A DNA stretch of 39,604 nucleotides, taken from positions 1 to 39,604 of the forward strand of contig CAIRQX010000064.1 of assembly GCA_903880855.1 (NCBI GenBank), given 5' to 3'. Positions 8,548 to 18,019 of the stretch are shown here, piece after piece; position 1 is the stretch's first letter; each line of letters starts with the position of its first letter. A program made the position numbers and the translations under genes. The DNA is from an uncultured Burkholderiales bacterium. GTDB taxonomy: Bacteria > Pseudomonadota > Gammaproteobacteria > Burkholderiales > Burkholderiaceae_C. The notes under the pieces are model-generated. The model searched no databases, was not told the DNA's origin, and saw only the letters and a program-made list of their open reading frames with translations.

Positions 8548-10536
8548 TTAAGCCTGCGGCAATGTAAAGCTAAACACAGTGCCTCGGGGTTGGTTGGGGC
8601 CGTGTTGGAGTACACCGCCGTGCTGCTCGACCACGGTGCGACACAAGCTCAAGCCCAGTCCCATGCCTTCCTCTTTGGTCGTGAAAAAAGGGGTGAAGAG
8701 TTTCTCGGTCAAATCTTCTGCAATGCCATGTCCTTGGTCCGCCACCACAAACTCCATCCACTGCTGACCCGTTGTTGGTGGCACGGTGCGTACCAACAGG
8801 GTCAGCGTTTTATAGGGCGTATCGTCTTGCATCGCTTGCATGCCATTGCGCGACAAATTCAGCAACACCTGCTCAACCATGGTGCGGTCACACAAGACAT
8901 GCGGCAAATCGCTGGCGCATCGCAACTCGACCCGTACACCCAATTTACGCGCCTGCAAAGCCACCAAAGGCATCACGTTATCGAGCAAGGTGCGCGGCGC
9001 TACGTCAACGCGTGATTGGTCGCGGCGACGCACAAAATCATGCACGCTTTTAATTACCTTGCCAGCGCGCTCAGCCTGTTGGCCAATGCGTTGCATCGCA
9101 TCGTTCAAGCTAGTGGCTAACTGCGGGTCTGTTAGCGTGGCTTCATGTAACAAATTCATACTGCCTGTGGCGTAACTCGCGATGGCGGCCAAAGGCTGGT
9201 TAAGTTCGTGGCTTAACAACGAGGCCATCTCGCCGACAGTGGCCAAACGCGCCGTGGCTTGCAAACGTTCTTGGCTGGCGCGCGACAACTCTTCCACACG
9301 CCGCTGCTCGCTCACATCAAGCACCGCACTCATCCAGCCCGTTTGTTGGCCATTGGCGTTGATCAGCGGCGCCTCGAATATCAGCACGGTAAAGCGCTCG
9401 CCGTTTTTGCGCATAAAGACCGACTCCACCCCTTCGCGCGGCGGGGCGTTACCGGCCAAACGCAAGGCCTGTCGCTTGCCATATTCGTCGACCATCTCTG
9501 GTGGCCAATAAGGTGCAGGAATGCCGTGTCCCAACAGCTCTTTGGCGGTAAAGCCCACCATCTCACAAAAAGCGGGGTTGATGTAGGTGATGCGTCCTTG
9601 GCTATCGCGCGCGCGCAAACCCGTGACCAAAGAGTCTTCCATCGCTTTACGAAAAGCCAACGCATCGGCTAAGTCAGACTCGACGCGCTGGCGTCTGCGC
9701 ATGTCTCTTGCCAACAAGCCCATCACACTCGCCAGCGCGATCGCCATCAAGGTCACGAGTGCTGTCAGAACGTTGGGAAACACATCAGGCGCTGCGCGCC
9801 AACTATCGAGTCGCAACACCATGGTGTTGCCAGGCAGGGTGAGCAGTTGTTTCGCAGTAAATACGCGCGCGCCGCGTTGCGCCGCGCCGTGCATGGCGAG
9901 TCGGGTGCCATCGGCTTCGGTGAAAGAGACCTCTTGGCTGCGCAGCAATTGCGCATTTAAAAAGTTGATGAGGATTTCGTTCAAGGCGTAAGTGGCTAAG
10001 GTAAAACCCACCAACTCGCCATTGTTCAAAACCGGCAAGCACACGTTCATCACTTCGAGACCTTGCCCATTGGCTTGTGGCACGTAAGTGCTAGCGCTGT
10101 AACCCGGCCCGCTTTGGCGTTGCGCAACCGAGCAGGCTTGCACCACTTCAGGCATTTGAAACATCGTGCCCATATGGCCGAACACGGGCGCACGAAATGG
10201 CGTGTCCACCTCCGACTTCAATTGCAATTGCACATCGCGCCATTCCAAACGCAACCACTCTCGGTGCTCGCGCAACAAGCTGGCCGCCTCTTGCTCCCAT
10301 GGCGTGGACGCCTGTCCGGCAAACTGGAGCGCCTGCAAACTTTGCACATTGCGTGTCAGGCCATTGCGAATATCTGAGACCGCATCTGACGCGTCTTCGG
10401 CCATACGGTTTTCAACTTGGCTGACTTCGTAGCGCCCCGCTAGCCAGACCAAGGTGCCAACCATGCACACCAGCAAAACCACTAGAGACATCCACAAAGC
10501 CCAACGGCTCAGCAAACGGGGGGCTATCCAACGCAT
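8548..10536 (-). CDS. PAS-domain sensor histidine kinase
   Basis: This membrane sensor kinase has about 662 residues from the ATG at 10536. Numbered from that ATG, it has a first membrane helix near 12-34 and a periplasmic region of about 220 residues, probably Cache-like. A second helix follows near 254-277 and a cytoplasmic PAS domain near 291-414 (GRITYINPAFCEMVGFTAKE). The HisKA box holds phospho-acceptor H443 in SLLSHELNQPLAA. The ATPase domain has an N box NLSRNGMQAMQ and glycine boxes DQGHGIA and GMGLGLSLC. The ATG overlaps the yhdP stop as TGATG, which suggests translational coupling; an upstream in-frame start at 10569 lies inside yhdP. The architecture is like DctB/FixL hybrids. The signal sensed is unknown. 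No haem-binding PAS signature was evident to me. Confidence 0.92.
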   Translation of the reverse strand: MRWIAPRLLSRWALWMSLVVLLVCMVGTLVWLAGRYEVSQVENRMAEDASDAVSDIRNGLTRNVQSLQALQFAGQASTPWEQEAASLLREHREWLRLEWRDVQLQLKSEVDTPFRAPVFGHMGTMFQMPEVVQACSVAQRQSGPGYSASTYVPQANGQGLEVMNVCLPVLNNGELVGFTLATYALNEILINFLNAQLLRSQEVSFTEADGTRLAMHGAAQRGARVFTAKQLLTLPGNTMVLRLDSWRAAPDVFPNVLTALVTLMAIALASVMGLLARDMRRRQRVESDLADALAFRKAMEDSLVTGLRARDSQGRITYINPAFCEMVGFTAKELLGHGIPAPYWPPEMVDEYGKRQALRLAGNAPPREGVESVFMRKNGERFTVLIFEAPLINANGQQTGWMSAVLDVSEQRRVEELSRASQERLQATARLATVGEMASLLSHELNQPLAAIASYATGSMNLLHEATLTDPQLATSLNDAMQRIGQQAERAGKVIKSVHDFVRRRDQSRVDVAPRTLLDNVMPLVALQARKLGVRVELRCASDLPHVLCDRTMVEQVLLNLSRNGMQAMQDDTPYKTLTLLVRTVPPTTGQQWMEFVVADQGHGIAEDLTEKLFTPFFTTKEEGMGLGLSLCRTVVEQHGGVLQHGPNQPRGTVFSFTLPQA

Positions 10537-13500
10537 CACTCGGTCTTGGTCACGCGTGGATTGCTCCAAGACCCGTCAATCAAAAACACCGAGGTTCCTG
10601 CTTTGGTCAAAGGCTTGCTAAGAACCAACTGGCTCAAATAGGTAGTCAAACCAACCAACGGGTTGATGGCAGCCATATAAAGCGTGGCAGCACTGGTATT
10701 GATTTCAGGCACCACCACCACTTTGAGGTTTTGGGTTTCTTTGGCAATGTCGGCACTGCCTTCAATAGCCGCGCCAGCAGAGACGCCTTTCATTTGGAAG
10801 TTGTTCGTAGTCGCCACGCCCTGCTCTATACGCACATCGCCACGCACAAAGTCAAAGGCAAATCCTTCGCCAAAGACATCGCTGAAGTCCAACATCAAGC
10901 GCCTTGGCAAAGCCTGCAAACTCAACACGCCTAAAAGTCGCGCCGCCCCAGGCTCGGATTTGAGGAACTGGCCTTTTTCAATCATCAAGTTCATTTGCCC
11001 CGACATGCTTGGGTAATCCAAGGTAATGGGCGAGCCTTGCCAAGACACTTTGCCCTGCAGTTTGCCGTGGCCGTTGCGAATCGCGTTGGGAGTTCCAAGA
11101 CGCGTCAGCAACTGCCCGCTGTCTTTGATATCCATCACAAAGTCGAGGCGCGTTCTCCGCAGTTTGGGTCCATCTGCCGCCCATGAACCGGTGGCACTCA
11201 AACTGCCGTCGGGTGCAGTGAGATTAAGTTTGTTCAAGCGCCACTCTCGGCCTGCATTGGCAACGGTGCGGTTGACGGCATCCATTTCAAGACGGCCTAG
11301 TTTTTTTCCACGCAGCGTTAAATCGTTGACCACCACATCCAGGGCCGGAATGCTAGAGGGCTCGTCACTGAGCATGCGCTCTACATCAGGCACCAAGCTC
11401 GGTGGGATGTTGAGAAAAGACAAACGCGCATACAACTGCGCGGGTTGTGTGGTTGTGGCGGGTCGAACTTCTGCAGTGCCGTTGAGTTCATCGGCTGCGA
11501 TGTTCAAACGCCACAACTCACCCATGCGAACCCCGCCGACAACCACGCGATTGATCACGCGATCGGCCAGCTTCACTTGGTCTGAACGGACTGTCAAGAG
11601 AGAAGGCAAATAATCTTGTGCGCCAGTTGCTTCTAACTCTTGCCCGACCAAATTGGTTTTGGTGGATCTGGGTTTTGACTTGGCTGCAGGTGCGGCAGAG
11701 AACTGCGTCATCACTTCATTCCACGCGTCTAGGTCTACGTTGGGTTGCTGCAAACTCAAACTCACCCCTATCTCACGCGAGGGGGTTGCTTCAGATGTGG
11801 CGACGCCCAACGCAATCGCACCACGCAACACGCGGGTCTGTGTAGCGCTGACATCTCTTAAATAGTTGAGCGATAAGACCCGCGCCACAGAGAGTTTGAT
11901 TTGGTCTTGCATCACCTTAGATTTAGGCGCTAAAGACTCTTTGGTAAGTTGCGTTTCCAAACGCAAAGGCCAAGTCGCTGCGGCGGGCTTATTCATGGGC
12001 GCGGGGAAAGTCAAAGCCATACCCTTGAGATCACTTTGCACCAAAATTTCAGGCTGCCCTTTGCGCAATCCAACGCTCGCGTTGTAGTTGGTGGAGCCAT
12101 TTGCGCGCAAGGCCAATTGTGAAAACACCCCAAGCTCGCTAGCTTGGCGCAAACCATCGGCCGTTACCACCCCTTTGATACGTAGCTGGTCTGACCCATC
12201 CGTTTTATTAGGGTCAAACAATAGGTTGCCTTCAATTTGGGCGTCTCCGCCAAAAACGCGGGCTTTGAGATTTTTGGTGGAGAGTCCTTGCGTATCAAAC
12301 TGCACGATGCCTCGGGTTTTGCTGAGCACGGGCACGCCTGGCATGATTTGCAGATCGTTGTCTTGCAAAGTCACACTGCCTTGCACAGACGTTTTTTGCA
12401 AGGCGCGCACCGGAACATTGAGTTGCATTTTGAATTCGGCCATGCCGGTGGCCTGGCTTTTTTCCAATGTATGGTTGAGCAACTCGTTGAGGGCCGAGCG
12501 CACCACAACGCCCTGCATATCGGCCAGGGGGCCGCGCGCTTGTGCTTTCACTGTGACGTCTAGGTCTTTTACACGGGGCATGGTCGCCTCGATCTTGTCC
12601 CATGCCAGCTGAGGCGCCCCCGCCAACTTTCCTGCGCCCTTGAACTGCATAGCGCTTCGCTCGTAAACGAATTCGCCGTTGAGCGAAGTAATCGCTGGCC
12701 ATGTATTTACCAGGCTAACAGGCTTACCCTTTGTCTGTGGGACATAGGCGTACTGACCGTTGGCAATTTGGGCGACAAAACGGAACTCGCCCAACTTAGG
12801 GTTGTCAAAAGGCATGTCCACTAAATTGCCACTTAAGCGCAAACTCGCTTGCGTGATCTCGCCGCCTGTGAGCGCATCTTTTAAATAGGCACGTGCTTGC
12901 GCGTCTATTTCTGTCGGCAAATAGCGGTGTAATTGTTTGATCTGCAGACGGCTAATGTTGGCCGTCAGATCTAATACCCCAGGCCAACGATTTGCGCCTT
13001 TGCCGGTTGTCCAAGTACCGTTAAATTCTGCCGACGCATCGGCGTTGCGCACCAGCCCTTGTTTGACTTGAACAGAAACTTCAGGCTCTTGCGCATCCGC
13101 GCTTTTTTTATTCGCGGGTTTAATTTGCCAACTGATGTTGGCAGCCGCTTGCGCCAAAGAAATCTTAGCCTCGTCCAATCCCTCTGGCAGGGTTACACCC
13201 CCCTGTTTGATAGCGATTTGCGCTCTACCGCCTTGCTGTGAAACATCAAACTCCATATCCGCGCCAGATACACCTGGAAGGCGTTGCAAGGGGGCTGGCG
13301 CATTGGCAGCGTGCAGCCATTGAAAGTTGCTTACCGTGCCTTTGGCTTTGTAGTTCAACGCTGCGTCTGCTTGTTGCGCACTTGGCTGCACCCAACTGGC
13401 GCTCAGTTGGTTCACTTGCCCTTTGGGCTGCGCGAGCTTGAGCGCAGTGCGAAGGTCCTCAGGCAGGGGTAAGCGTTGGCTGATTTGTGCCAAGGCATCT

Positions 13501-14609
13501 AAGTCCAGACGGTCAGCGGTCAAGTTGCCCGCGCGAAAGTCATCCCCTTGCCACTTCAGGCGCAGCACACCGCCAGGCCAGCTTTCTCCCTCTTGGGTAT
13601 CGAAGACCAAGTCTTGGCTGTTGATTTCGTTTTCACCGTCTAGCCATTTAGCGCCAATGCGGCCACTCACATGGCGCAACACCATTGGCTTGAGGCTATC
13701 GCCCAATCGCGCGTCCACCGCATCTAGCGCCATGTCGGCGGTAACGCCCGTCAATTGGCCTTGCACCCAATCAGTCCACACCCGTATGCCGCCTTTGCCT
13801 TCATAGATCGCAATGCCACGGTCAAAACGTAACCATTGGCGTAACAAAGAAAGATCAATGTCAGGCGCGTCGGCATAGAGCTCGCCACTCCACAGACCTA
13901 AGTCACCACTGCGTTGCAGGGGGTTTTGCGAAAACTTGCCCTGCACCGACAGGCGCTGCCCCAGGCCCACTGGGGGAGTCACGTCGACCCGCATCAGATG
14001 CTGATGGAAACTGTTTTGCATCACCACATTGACATGCGACAAACTTAACTCGGGCGAATCACGCAACTCATCGCGCCAATGCAAAACGCCATCGCGAATC
14101 AAAAACTCAGGTTGTGAAAAAAACCAATCTAGGCCCGACCCATCGCTTGCTTGCGATGTATCAAGCCCTGCCACCCAGATGTTTCCTTGCGTGTCGCGGC
14201 GAATATCGAGTTCGGGTTGGTCAATGACCAATTGCTCAAATGTGCCGCGTAACAAGGAGCGCGCGGAAACAACCACATCCACATGCGGCAAACGCAAGGC
14301 CTCGCGACCTTGGGCATCAAATAACTGAATGTCTTGAAACCGCAGCTGCGGCGCCCACCATCCACCCAGAACACTGACATTGGCAATCTCTACGCGCAGG
14401 CCAAGCGTTTGCGAGGCTTGCCGCTGTAACAAGGGGCGATAGTCGTCTATTCGAGGCACAATGAAAACATGCAGACTGCCCCACCCCAACACTAGCAATG
14501 CCCATGCACAAACAAGTACCCACAAGACGCGTTTCATCACGCGGTACATACCGTCGGTTCGTGATCCGCTCGTGGCAACAGGAGCAGCAGGTTCGGGCGT
14601 TGGGTTCAT
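10536..14609 (-). CDS. yhdP: YhdP family AsmA-like protein (TIGR02099)
   Basis: This is a very large envelope protein of 1357 residues. It has one N-terminal membrane anchor (VLWVLVCAWALLVLGWG, near 28-44) and a long periplasmic part. YhdP, TamB and related AsmA-like proteins form hydrophobic grooves thought to carry phospholipid between the inner and outer membranes. The length, the anchor followed by IDDYRPLLQRQASQTLGLRV, and the AsmA-like C-terminal segment (GVSAGAAIEGSADIAKETQN, then VVVPEIN) fit the family. ATG at 14609 gives a 24-residue proline/alanine-rich extension before MKRVLWVL, and an ATG at 14537 is an alternative. It heads a unit with the sensor kinase and regulator and is divergent from glnE with only 12 bases between start codons. 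Confidence 0.93.
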   Translation of the reverse strand: MNPTPEPAAPVATSGSRTDGMYRVMKRVLWVLVCAWALLVLGWGSLHVFIVPRIDDYRPLLQRQASQTLGLRVEIANVSVLGGWWAPQLRFQDIQLFDAQGREALRLPHVDVVVSARSLLRGTFEQLVIDQPELDIRRDTQGNIWVAGLDTSQASDGSGLDWFFSQPEFLIRDGVLHWRDELRDSPELSLSHVNVVMQNSFHQHLMRVDVTPPVGLGQRLSVQGKFSQNPLQRSGDLGLWSGELYADAPDIDLSLLRQWLRFDRGIAIYEGKGGIRVWTDWVQGQLTGVTADMALDAVDARLGDSLKPMVLRHVSGRIGAKWLDGENEINSQDLVFDTQEGESWPGGVLRLKWQGDDFRAGNLTADRLDLDALAQISQRLPLPEDLRTALKLAQPKGQVNQLSASWVQPSAQQADAALNYKAKGTVSNFQWLHAANAPAPLQRLPGVSGADMEFDVSQQGGRAQIAIKQGGVTLPEGLDEAKISLAQAAANISWQIKPANKKSADAQEPEVSVQVKQGLVRNADASAEFNGTWTTGKGANRWPGVLDLTANISRLQIKQLHRYLPTEIDAQARAYLKDALTGGEITQASLRLSGNLVDMPFDNPKLGEFRFVAQIANGQYAYVPQTKGKPVSLVNTWPAITSLNGEFVYERSAMQFKGAGKLAGAPQLAWDKIEATMPRVKDLDVTVKAQARGPLADMQGVVVRSALNELLNHTLEKSQATGMAEFKMQLNVPVRALQKTSVQGSVTLQDNDLQIMPGVPVLSKTRGIVQFDTQGLSTKNLKARVFGGDAQIEGNLLFDPNKTDGSDQLRIKGVVTADGLRQASELGVFSQLALRANGSTNYNASVGLRKGQPEILVQSDLKGMALTFPAPMNKPAAATWPLRLETQLTKESLAPKSKVMQDQIKLSVARVLSLNYLRDVSATQTRVLRGAIALGVATSEATPSREIGVSLSLQQPNVDLDAWNEVMTQFSAAPAAKSKPRSTKTNLVGQELEATGAQDYLPSLLTVRSDQVKLADRVINRVVVGGVRMGELWRLNIAADELNGTAEVRPATTTQPAQLYARLSFLNIPPSLVPDVERMLSDEPSSIPALDVVVNDLTLRGKKLGRLEMDAVNRTVANAGREWRLNKLNLTAPDGSLSATGSWAADGPKLRRTRLDFVMDIKDSGQLLTRLGTPNAIRNGHGKLQGKVSWQGSPITLDYPSMSGQMNLMIEKGQFLKSEPGAARLLGVLSLQALPRRLMLDFSDVFGEGFAFDFVRGDVRIEQGVATTNNFQMKGVSAGAAIEGSADIAKETQNLKVVVVPEINTSAATLYMAAINPLVGLTTYLSQLVLSKPLTKAGTSVFLIDGSWSNPRVTKTE

Positions 14610-14621
14610 GGTCTTGACACA

Positions 14622-17408
14622 GTGGGTGGAATTATCTCTCGCGCCAACACAGACTTAAGCGCGTATTCGCGGGTGGTGCAGCGCCTGCGTCGCCGTTATG
14701 CGCAGGAACTGCCACTATTACCGCCAGGGGCACCAACACTCAACCATTTGCAGACCTGCTTTTCACAGCTTTCTACTTCGCACACGCCTGCAGATGCCTT
14801 ACGCATCTTGCGCCAACTGGTGTTTGAGCGTTTGGTGGTGATGGATTGTTGTGAACACGCAGATTTGTCCGTCATCACCCATGCCATGACAGACTTGGCT
14901 GAGTTTTCATTGGATATAGCTTTTTCCGAAGCCCAGCGCCAATTGGCCGAACGCCACGGCATGCCTCAGGCTTTAGGCGATGAGGCGGCCACGCTGTGGA
15001 TTGTTGGCATGGGTAAGTTGGGCGCACGCGAACTCAATGTATCGAGTGACATTGATTTGATTTATGTCTATGACGAAGATGGCGAGACCACTGGCGCAAC
15101 CGATGCATCGGGAGCTACCAGCGGAGCTGGGCGTATCAGCCACCATGAGTACTTCGCCAAGATCGTTAAAGCTATGCAGTCCATGATTGGCGAAGTCACG
15201 GAGCACGGATGTGTATTCCGCGTAGACCTCGCGTTACGCCCCAACGGCAATTCGGGGCCGGTCGTGATTTCTCGCCAAGCCTTGGAAGAATATTTCTTGG
15301 TGCAGGGACGCGAATGGGAGCGGTTTGCTTGGCTTAAAAGCCGTGTGGTCGCACCCCGCAGCGCCATGTCTCGCGCGGCTGGTTTACGCGAGACGGTTTT
15401 GCCATTTGTCTTTAGACGCTATTTAGATTACCGCGTATTTGATGCATTGCGCGGCCTGCACCAGCAAATTCGCCAACATGCGGCGACGCGCCATGCCGGC
15501 AGGCCCGAGCGCGCCAACGACATCAAACTCTCACGCGGGGGCATACGCGAAATTGAATTCACCGTACAGCTTTTGCAAGTGGTACGAGGCGGGCAATTTC
15601 CAGAGTTGCGGACACGCGCTACGTGCGATGCCTTGCTAAGACTGCAAAACGCCAGCGTCATGACCGCAGATGCGGCAGCAGCTTTGCAAAAAGCCTATGT
15701 TTTTTTAAGGCAAGTAGAGCACCGTATCCAGTATTTGGACGACCAACAAACCCATGCACTGCCCACTGACGCAGAAGACTTAGCTTGGATCGCTCAGACT
15801 TTGGGCTTCGCTGATACACCAACATTTTTGGCCCAGTTACAAACGCACCGCGATGCGGTGGCGATTGAGTTTGAACGATTACTCGGCGCGTCCGATAACA
15901 AGGCTGCGGACTCTTCAGATTCTTCTAGGGCACAGGAAAGCCCTCACTCCAACCATTCCGACAATGCCACGCAAACCGCACCAGCCATCACCAGCGCATT
16001 CTTTGATTTGCCGAGTCTTATGCCGCACTTACAAGAAAAGTTGCGAGAAAGAGTCGCTGCGTGGGTGGAGTTACCTGCCGTACGTGGCATGCGTGAAGAT
16101 GCCTTGCAAAGATTGATCAAACTTTTACAACGCACCCAACAGTGGTTACAAGAATCGCGTATCAGTGAAGACGCGGCTCTGCGCTGGTGCGAATGGATCA
16201 CACCCATGCTGCGCCGCGATAGCCACATTGCTTTATTGGCAGAGCGTCCGCGCGTGCACGAACAACTTGTGCAGTTGCTTGGATTGGCGCGATGGCCGGC
16301 GCGGTATTTGATGCGCCACCCGGGTGTGATTGACGAGTTGGCCACAGACGCTTTGCTTGCCGAGCGTTTCGACGCTGTGGCATTTGACAAAGAGTTGTCC
16401 GTGCGTTTGGATGCGTTGACCTCCACCCATGAAGACGATGAGGAGAGTTTGCTCAACGTATTGCGTCGTGCCCACCATGCTGAAGTATTTCGCACTTTGG
16501 CGCGCGATGTACAAGGCCGCCTCACCGTCGAAGAAGTGGCAGATGACTTGAGCGCTCTAGCCGATGCTGTACTCAACATCGCCGGACGCTGGGTCTGGCA
16601 ACGCATGAAGCAACGCCATTGCGATACGCCACGCATTGCAATCTTGGCATATGGAAAACTCGGCGGCAAAGAGTTGGGATATGGCAGCGATTTAGACATT
16701 GTGTTTGTCTATGACGACCCCCACGAGCAAGCAGGTGAAATCTACGCTGTTTACGTGCGCAAACTGATCCATTGGTTGAGCGTTAAAACCAGTGAAGGCG
16801 ATTTGTACGAAATCGATACCGCCTTGCGGCCAAATGGCAATTCGGGTTTGCTAGTCACGTCACTCGACGCCTTTGCAGATTACCAAACCCAACGCGGCAG
16901 CAACACGGCATGGACATGGGAACACCAAGCCATGACGCGCGCGCGCAGTTGTGGTGGAGACCCAGCATTGCGAGAAAAACTCGAAGCGGTTCGCGAAGAA
17001 GTTATCAATGCACCGCGCGATCACGACGCATTGAAAGATGAAATCATCGCTATGCGCAACAAGCTGAGCGCCGCACGCCCCGTTAAGCCAGATGTGTTCG
17101 ATGTCAAGCACAGCGCAGGCGGCATGGTGGATGTGGAGTTTGCGGTCCAGTATTTGGTGTTGGCGTTTGCGCATCAACACCCGACCTTGTCAGCGAACGT
17201 TGGCAATATCCAACTTCTCGAACGCAGCGAGCAAGCTGGTTTGCTGCCATTTGGCGTCGGTGTTGCTGCAGGCAATGCTTACCGCGCGTTGCGCAAAGTA
17301 CAACACCAAGCGCGGCTTGACGAATTGGCAACGCAAATTCCATGGGCTGATGCGCGCGAATGGCAAGAAGATGTGTTGGTACTGTGGCGTGCCGTGTTTG
17401 GGAATTAA
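14622..17408 (+). CDS. glnE: Bifunctional glutamine synthetase adenylyltransferase / adenylyl-removing enzyme
   Basis: GlnE adds AMP to, and removes it from, glutamine synthetase in response to PII and glutamine, setting nitrogen assimilation. The 928 residues hold two nucleotidyltransferase domains. The N-terminal removase has GMGKLGARELNVSSDIDLIY from residue 129. The C-terminal transferase has AYGKLGGKELGYGSDLDIVF from about residue 676. A helical linker and PII-responsive segments lie between and after them. The catalytic aspartates (DIDL, DLDI) are intact in both. A serine/asparagine-rich stretch near 422-460 is an apparent flexible insert. The start is uncertain: GTG at 14622 fits the family N-terminus, but no clear ribosome binding site is seen. 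It is convergent with the heptose adenylyltransferase gene at a 15-base gap. Confidence 0.95.
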   Translation: MGGIISRANTDLSAYSRVVQRLRRRYAQELPLLPPGAPTLNHLQTCFSQLSTSHTPADALRILRQLVFERLVVMDCCEHADLSVITHAMTDLAEFSLDIAFSEAQRQLAERHGMPQALGDEAATLWIVGMGKLGARELNVSSDIDLIYVYDEDGETTGATDASGATSGAGRISHHEYFAKIVKAMQSMIGEVTEHGCVFRVDLALRPNGNSGPVVISRQALEEYFLVQGREWERFAWLKSRVVAPRSAMSRAAGLRETVLPFVFRRYLDYRVFDALRGLHQQIRQHAATRHAGRPERANDIKLSRGGIREIEFTVQLLQVVRGGQFPELRTRATCDALLRLQNASVMTADAAAALQKAYVFLRQVEHRIQYLDDQQTHALPTDAEDLAWIAQTLGFADTPTFLAQLQTHRDAVAIEFERLLGASDNKAADSSDSSRAQESPHSNHSDNATQTAPAITSAFFDLPSLMPHLQEKLRERVAAWVELPAVRGMREDALQRLIKLLQRTQQWLQESRISEDAALRWCEWITPMLRRDSHIALLAERPRVHEQLVQLLGLARWPARYLMRHPGVIDELATDALLAERFDAVAFDKELSVRLDALTSTHEDDEESLLNVLRRAHHAEVFRTLARDVQGRLTVEEVADDLSALADAVLNIAGRWVWQRMKQRHCDTPRIAILAYGKLGGKELGYGSDLDIVFVYDDPHEQAGEIYAVYVRKLIHWLSVKTSEGDLYEIDTALRPNGNSGLLVTSLDAFADYQTQRGSNTAWTWEHQAMTRARSCGGDPALREKLEAVREEVINAPRDHDALKDEIIAMRNKLSAARPVKPDVFDVKHSAGGMVDVEFAVQYLVLAFAHQHPTLSANVGNIQLLERSEQAGLLPFGVGVAAGNAYRALRKVQHQARLDELATQIPWADAREWQEDVLVLWRAVFGN

Positions 17409-17423
17409 TGCAGAGTTCGGCGC

Positions 17424-17924
17424 TTATTGCGCGCGGATTTTCTGAACCAATGCAGTTGTCGAATAACCCGACACAAAGGGAATCGCTTGTGCGCGTCCGC
17501 CATACGACACGACCAATTGGGTTTCGGCCAGCGTCGCCATGTCGTAATCACCGCCTTTGACCAAGATATCGGGACGCAGCGCATCGATGATTTGGTAGGG
17601 CGTGTCTTCATCAAACCAGGTAACCAAACTCACACTACCCAAAGCCGCCATCAAAGCTACTCGATCTTCTAATGTGTTGAGCGGGCGATCGTCGCCTTTG
17701 CCTAAGCGTTTGGATGATGCGTCCGTATTGAGCGCCACCACCAAACTCGCCCCCAAACTGCGCGCTTGTGCCAAATACGTGGCATGGCCGCGGTGCAACA
17801 CATCAAACACGCCGTTGGTGAAAACAACCGGGCCTTTTTCACGCAATTGCGCGATGCGCGATACAGCCTCTTGGGGTGAAGCAATTTTTGTTAAAAAATC
17901 TGGCTCGACTGGGGCTGTCTGCAT
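17424..17924 (-). CDS. rfaE2: D-glycero-beta-D-manno-heptose 1-phosphate adenylyltransferase (stand-alone)
   Basis: This enzyme transfers AMP to heptose 1-phosphate to give ADP-heptose, the donor for the lipopolysaccharide inner core. The 166-residue protein is one nucleotidyltransferase domain. It has TNGVFDVLHRGHATYL (the HxGH motif at 44-47), NTLEDRVALM, PDILVKGGDY and the C-terminal GYSTTALVQKI. In E. coli this activity is fused to a kinase in HldE; here only the C-terminal half is encoded, so a separate kinase (HldA/RfaE1) should lie elsewhere. The ATG at 17924 is divergent from the glutathione peroxidase gene with 95 bases between. The order next to glnE also has a parallel in E. coli, where hldE neighbours glnE. 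Confidence 0.93.
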   Translation of the reverse strand: MQTAPVEPDFLTKIASPQEAVSRIAQLREKGPVVFTNGVFDVLHRGHATYLAQARSLGASLVVALNTDASSKRLGKGDDRPLNTLEDRVALMAALGSVSLVTWFDEDTPYQIIDALRPDILVKGGDYDMATLAETQLVVSYGGRAQAIPFVSGYSTTALVQKIRAQ

Positions 17925-17941
17925 AGTGGCATCATTCTAGA

Positions 17942-17984
17942 TTGATCAATTCCAGAACCCTGTGAAGGGAATTGGCTTGATCCC
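17942..17984. promoter_or_regulatory. Candidate regulatory repeats in the divergent hldE-like / peroxidase gap
   Basis: The 95-base gap between two divergent genes holds the six-base arms AATTCC (17948-17953) and GGAATT (17968-17973), separated by 14 bases. TTGATC occurs at 17942-17947, overlapping the palindrome TTGATCAA, and again at 17977-17982, where it reads TTGATCCC. These could be operator or promoter parts for either gene. No convincing sigma70 -35/-10 pair was found. Confidence 0.25.
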
Positions 17985-18019
17985 ATCACAAATCTCCCAT
18001 ATTCAGCCATGATGCCACT

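Noticed and set aside
15944-16699. 251-codon open frame opposite glnE
   Set aside because: Composition is typical of an antisense frame (many Ser, Arg, Lys) and no motif is recognisable; glnE is intact on the other strand.
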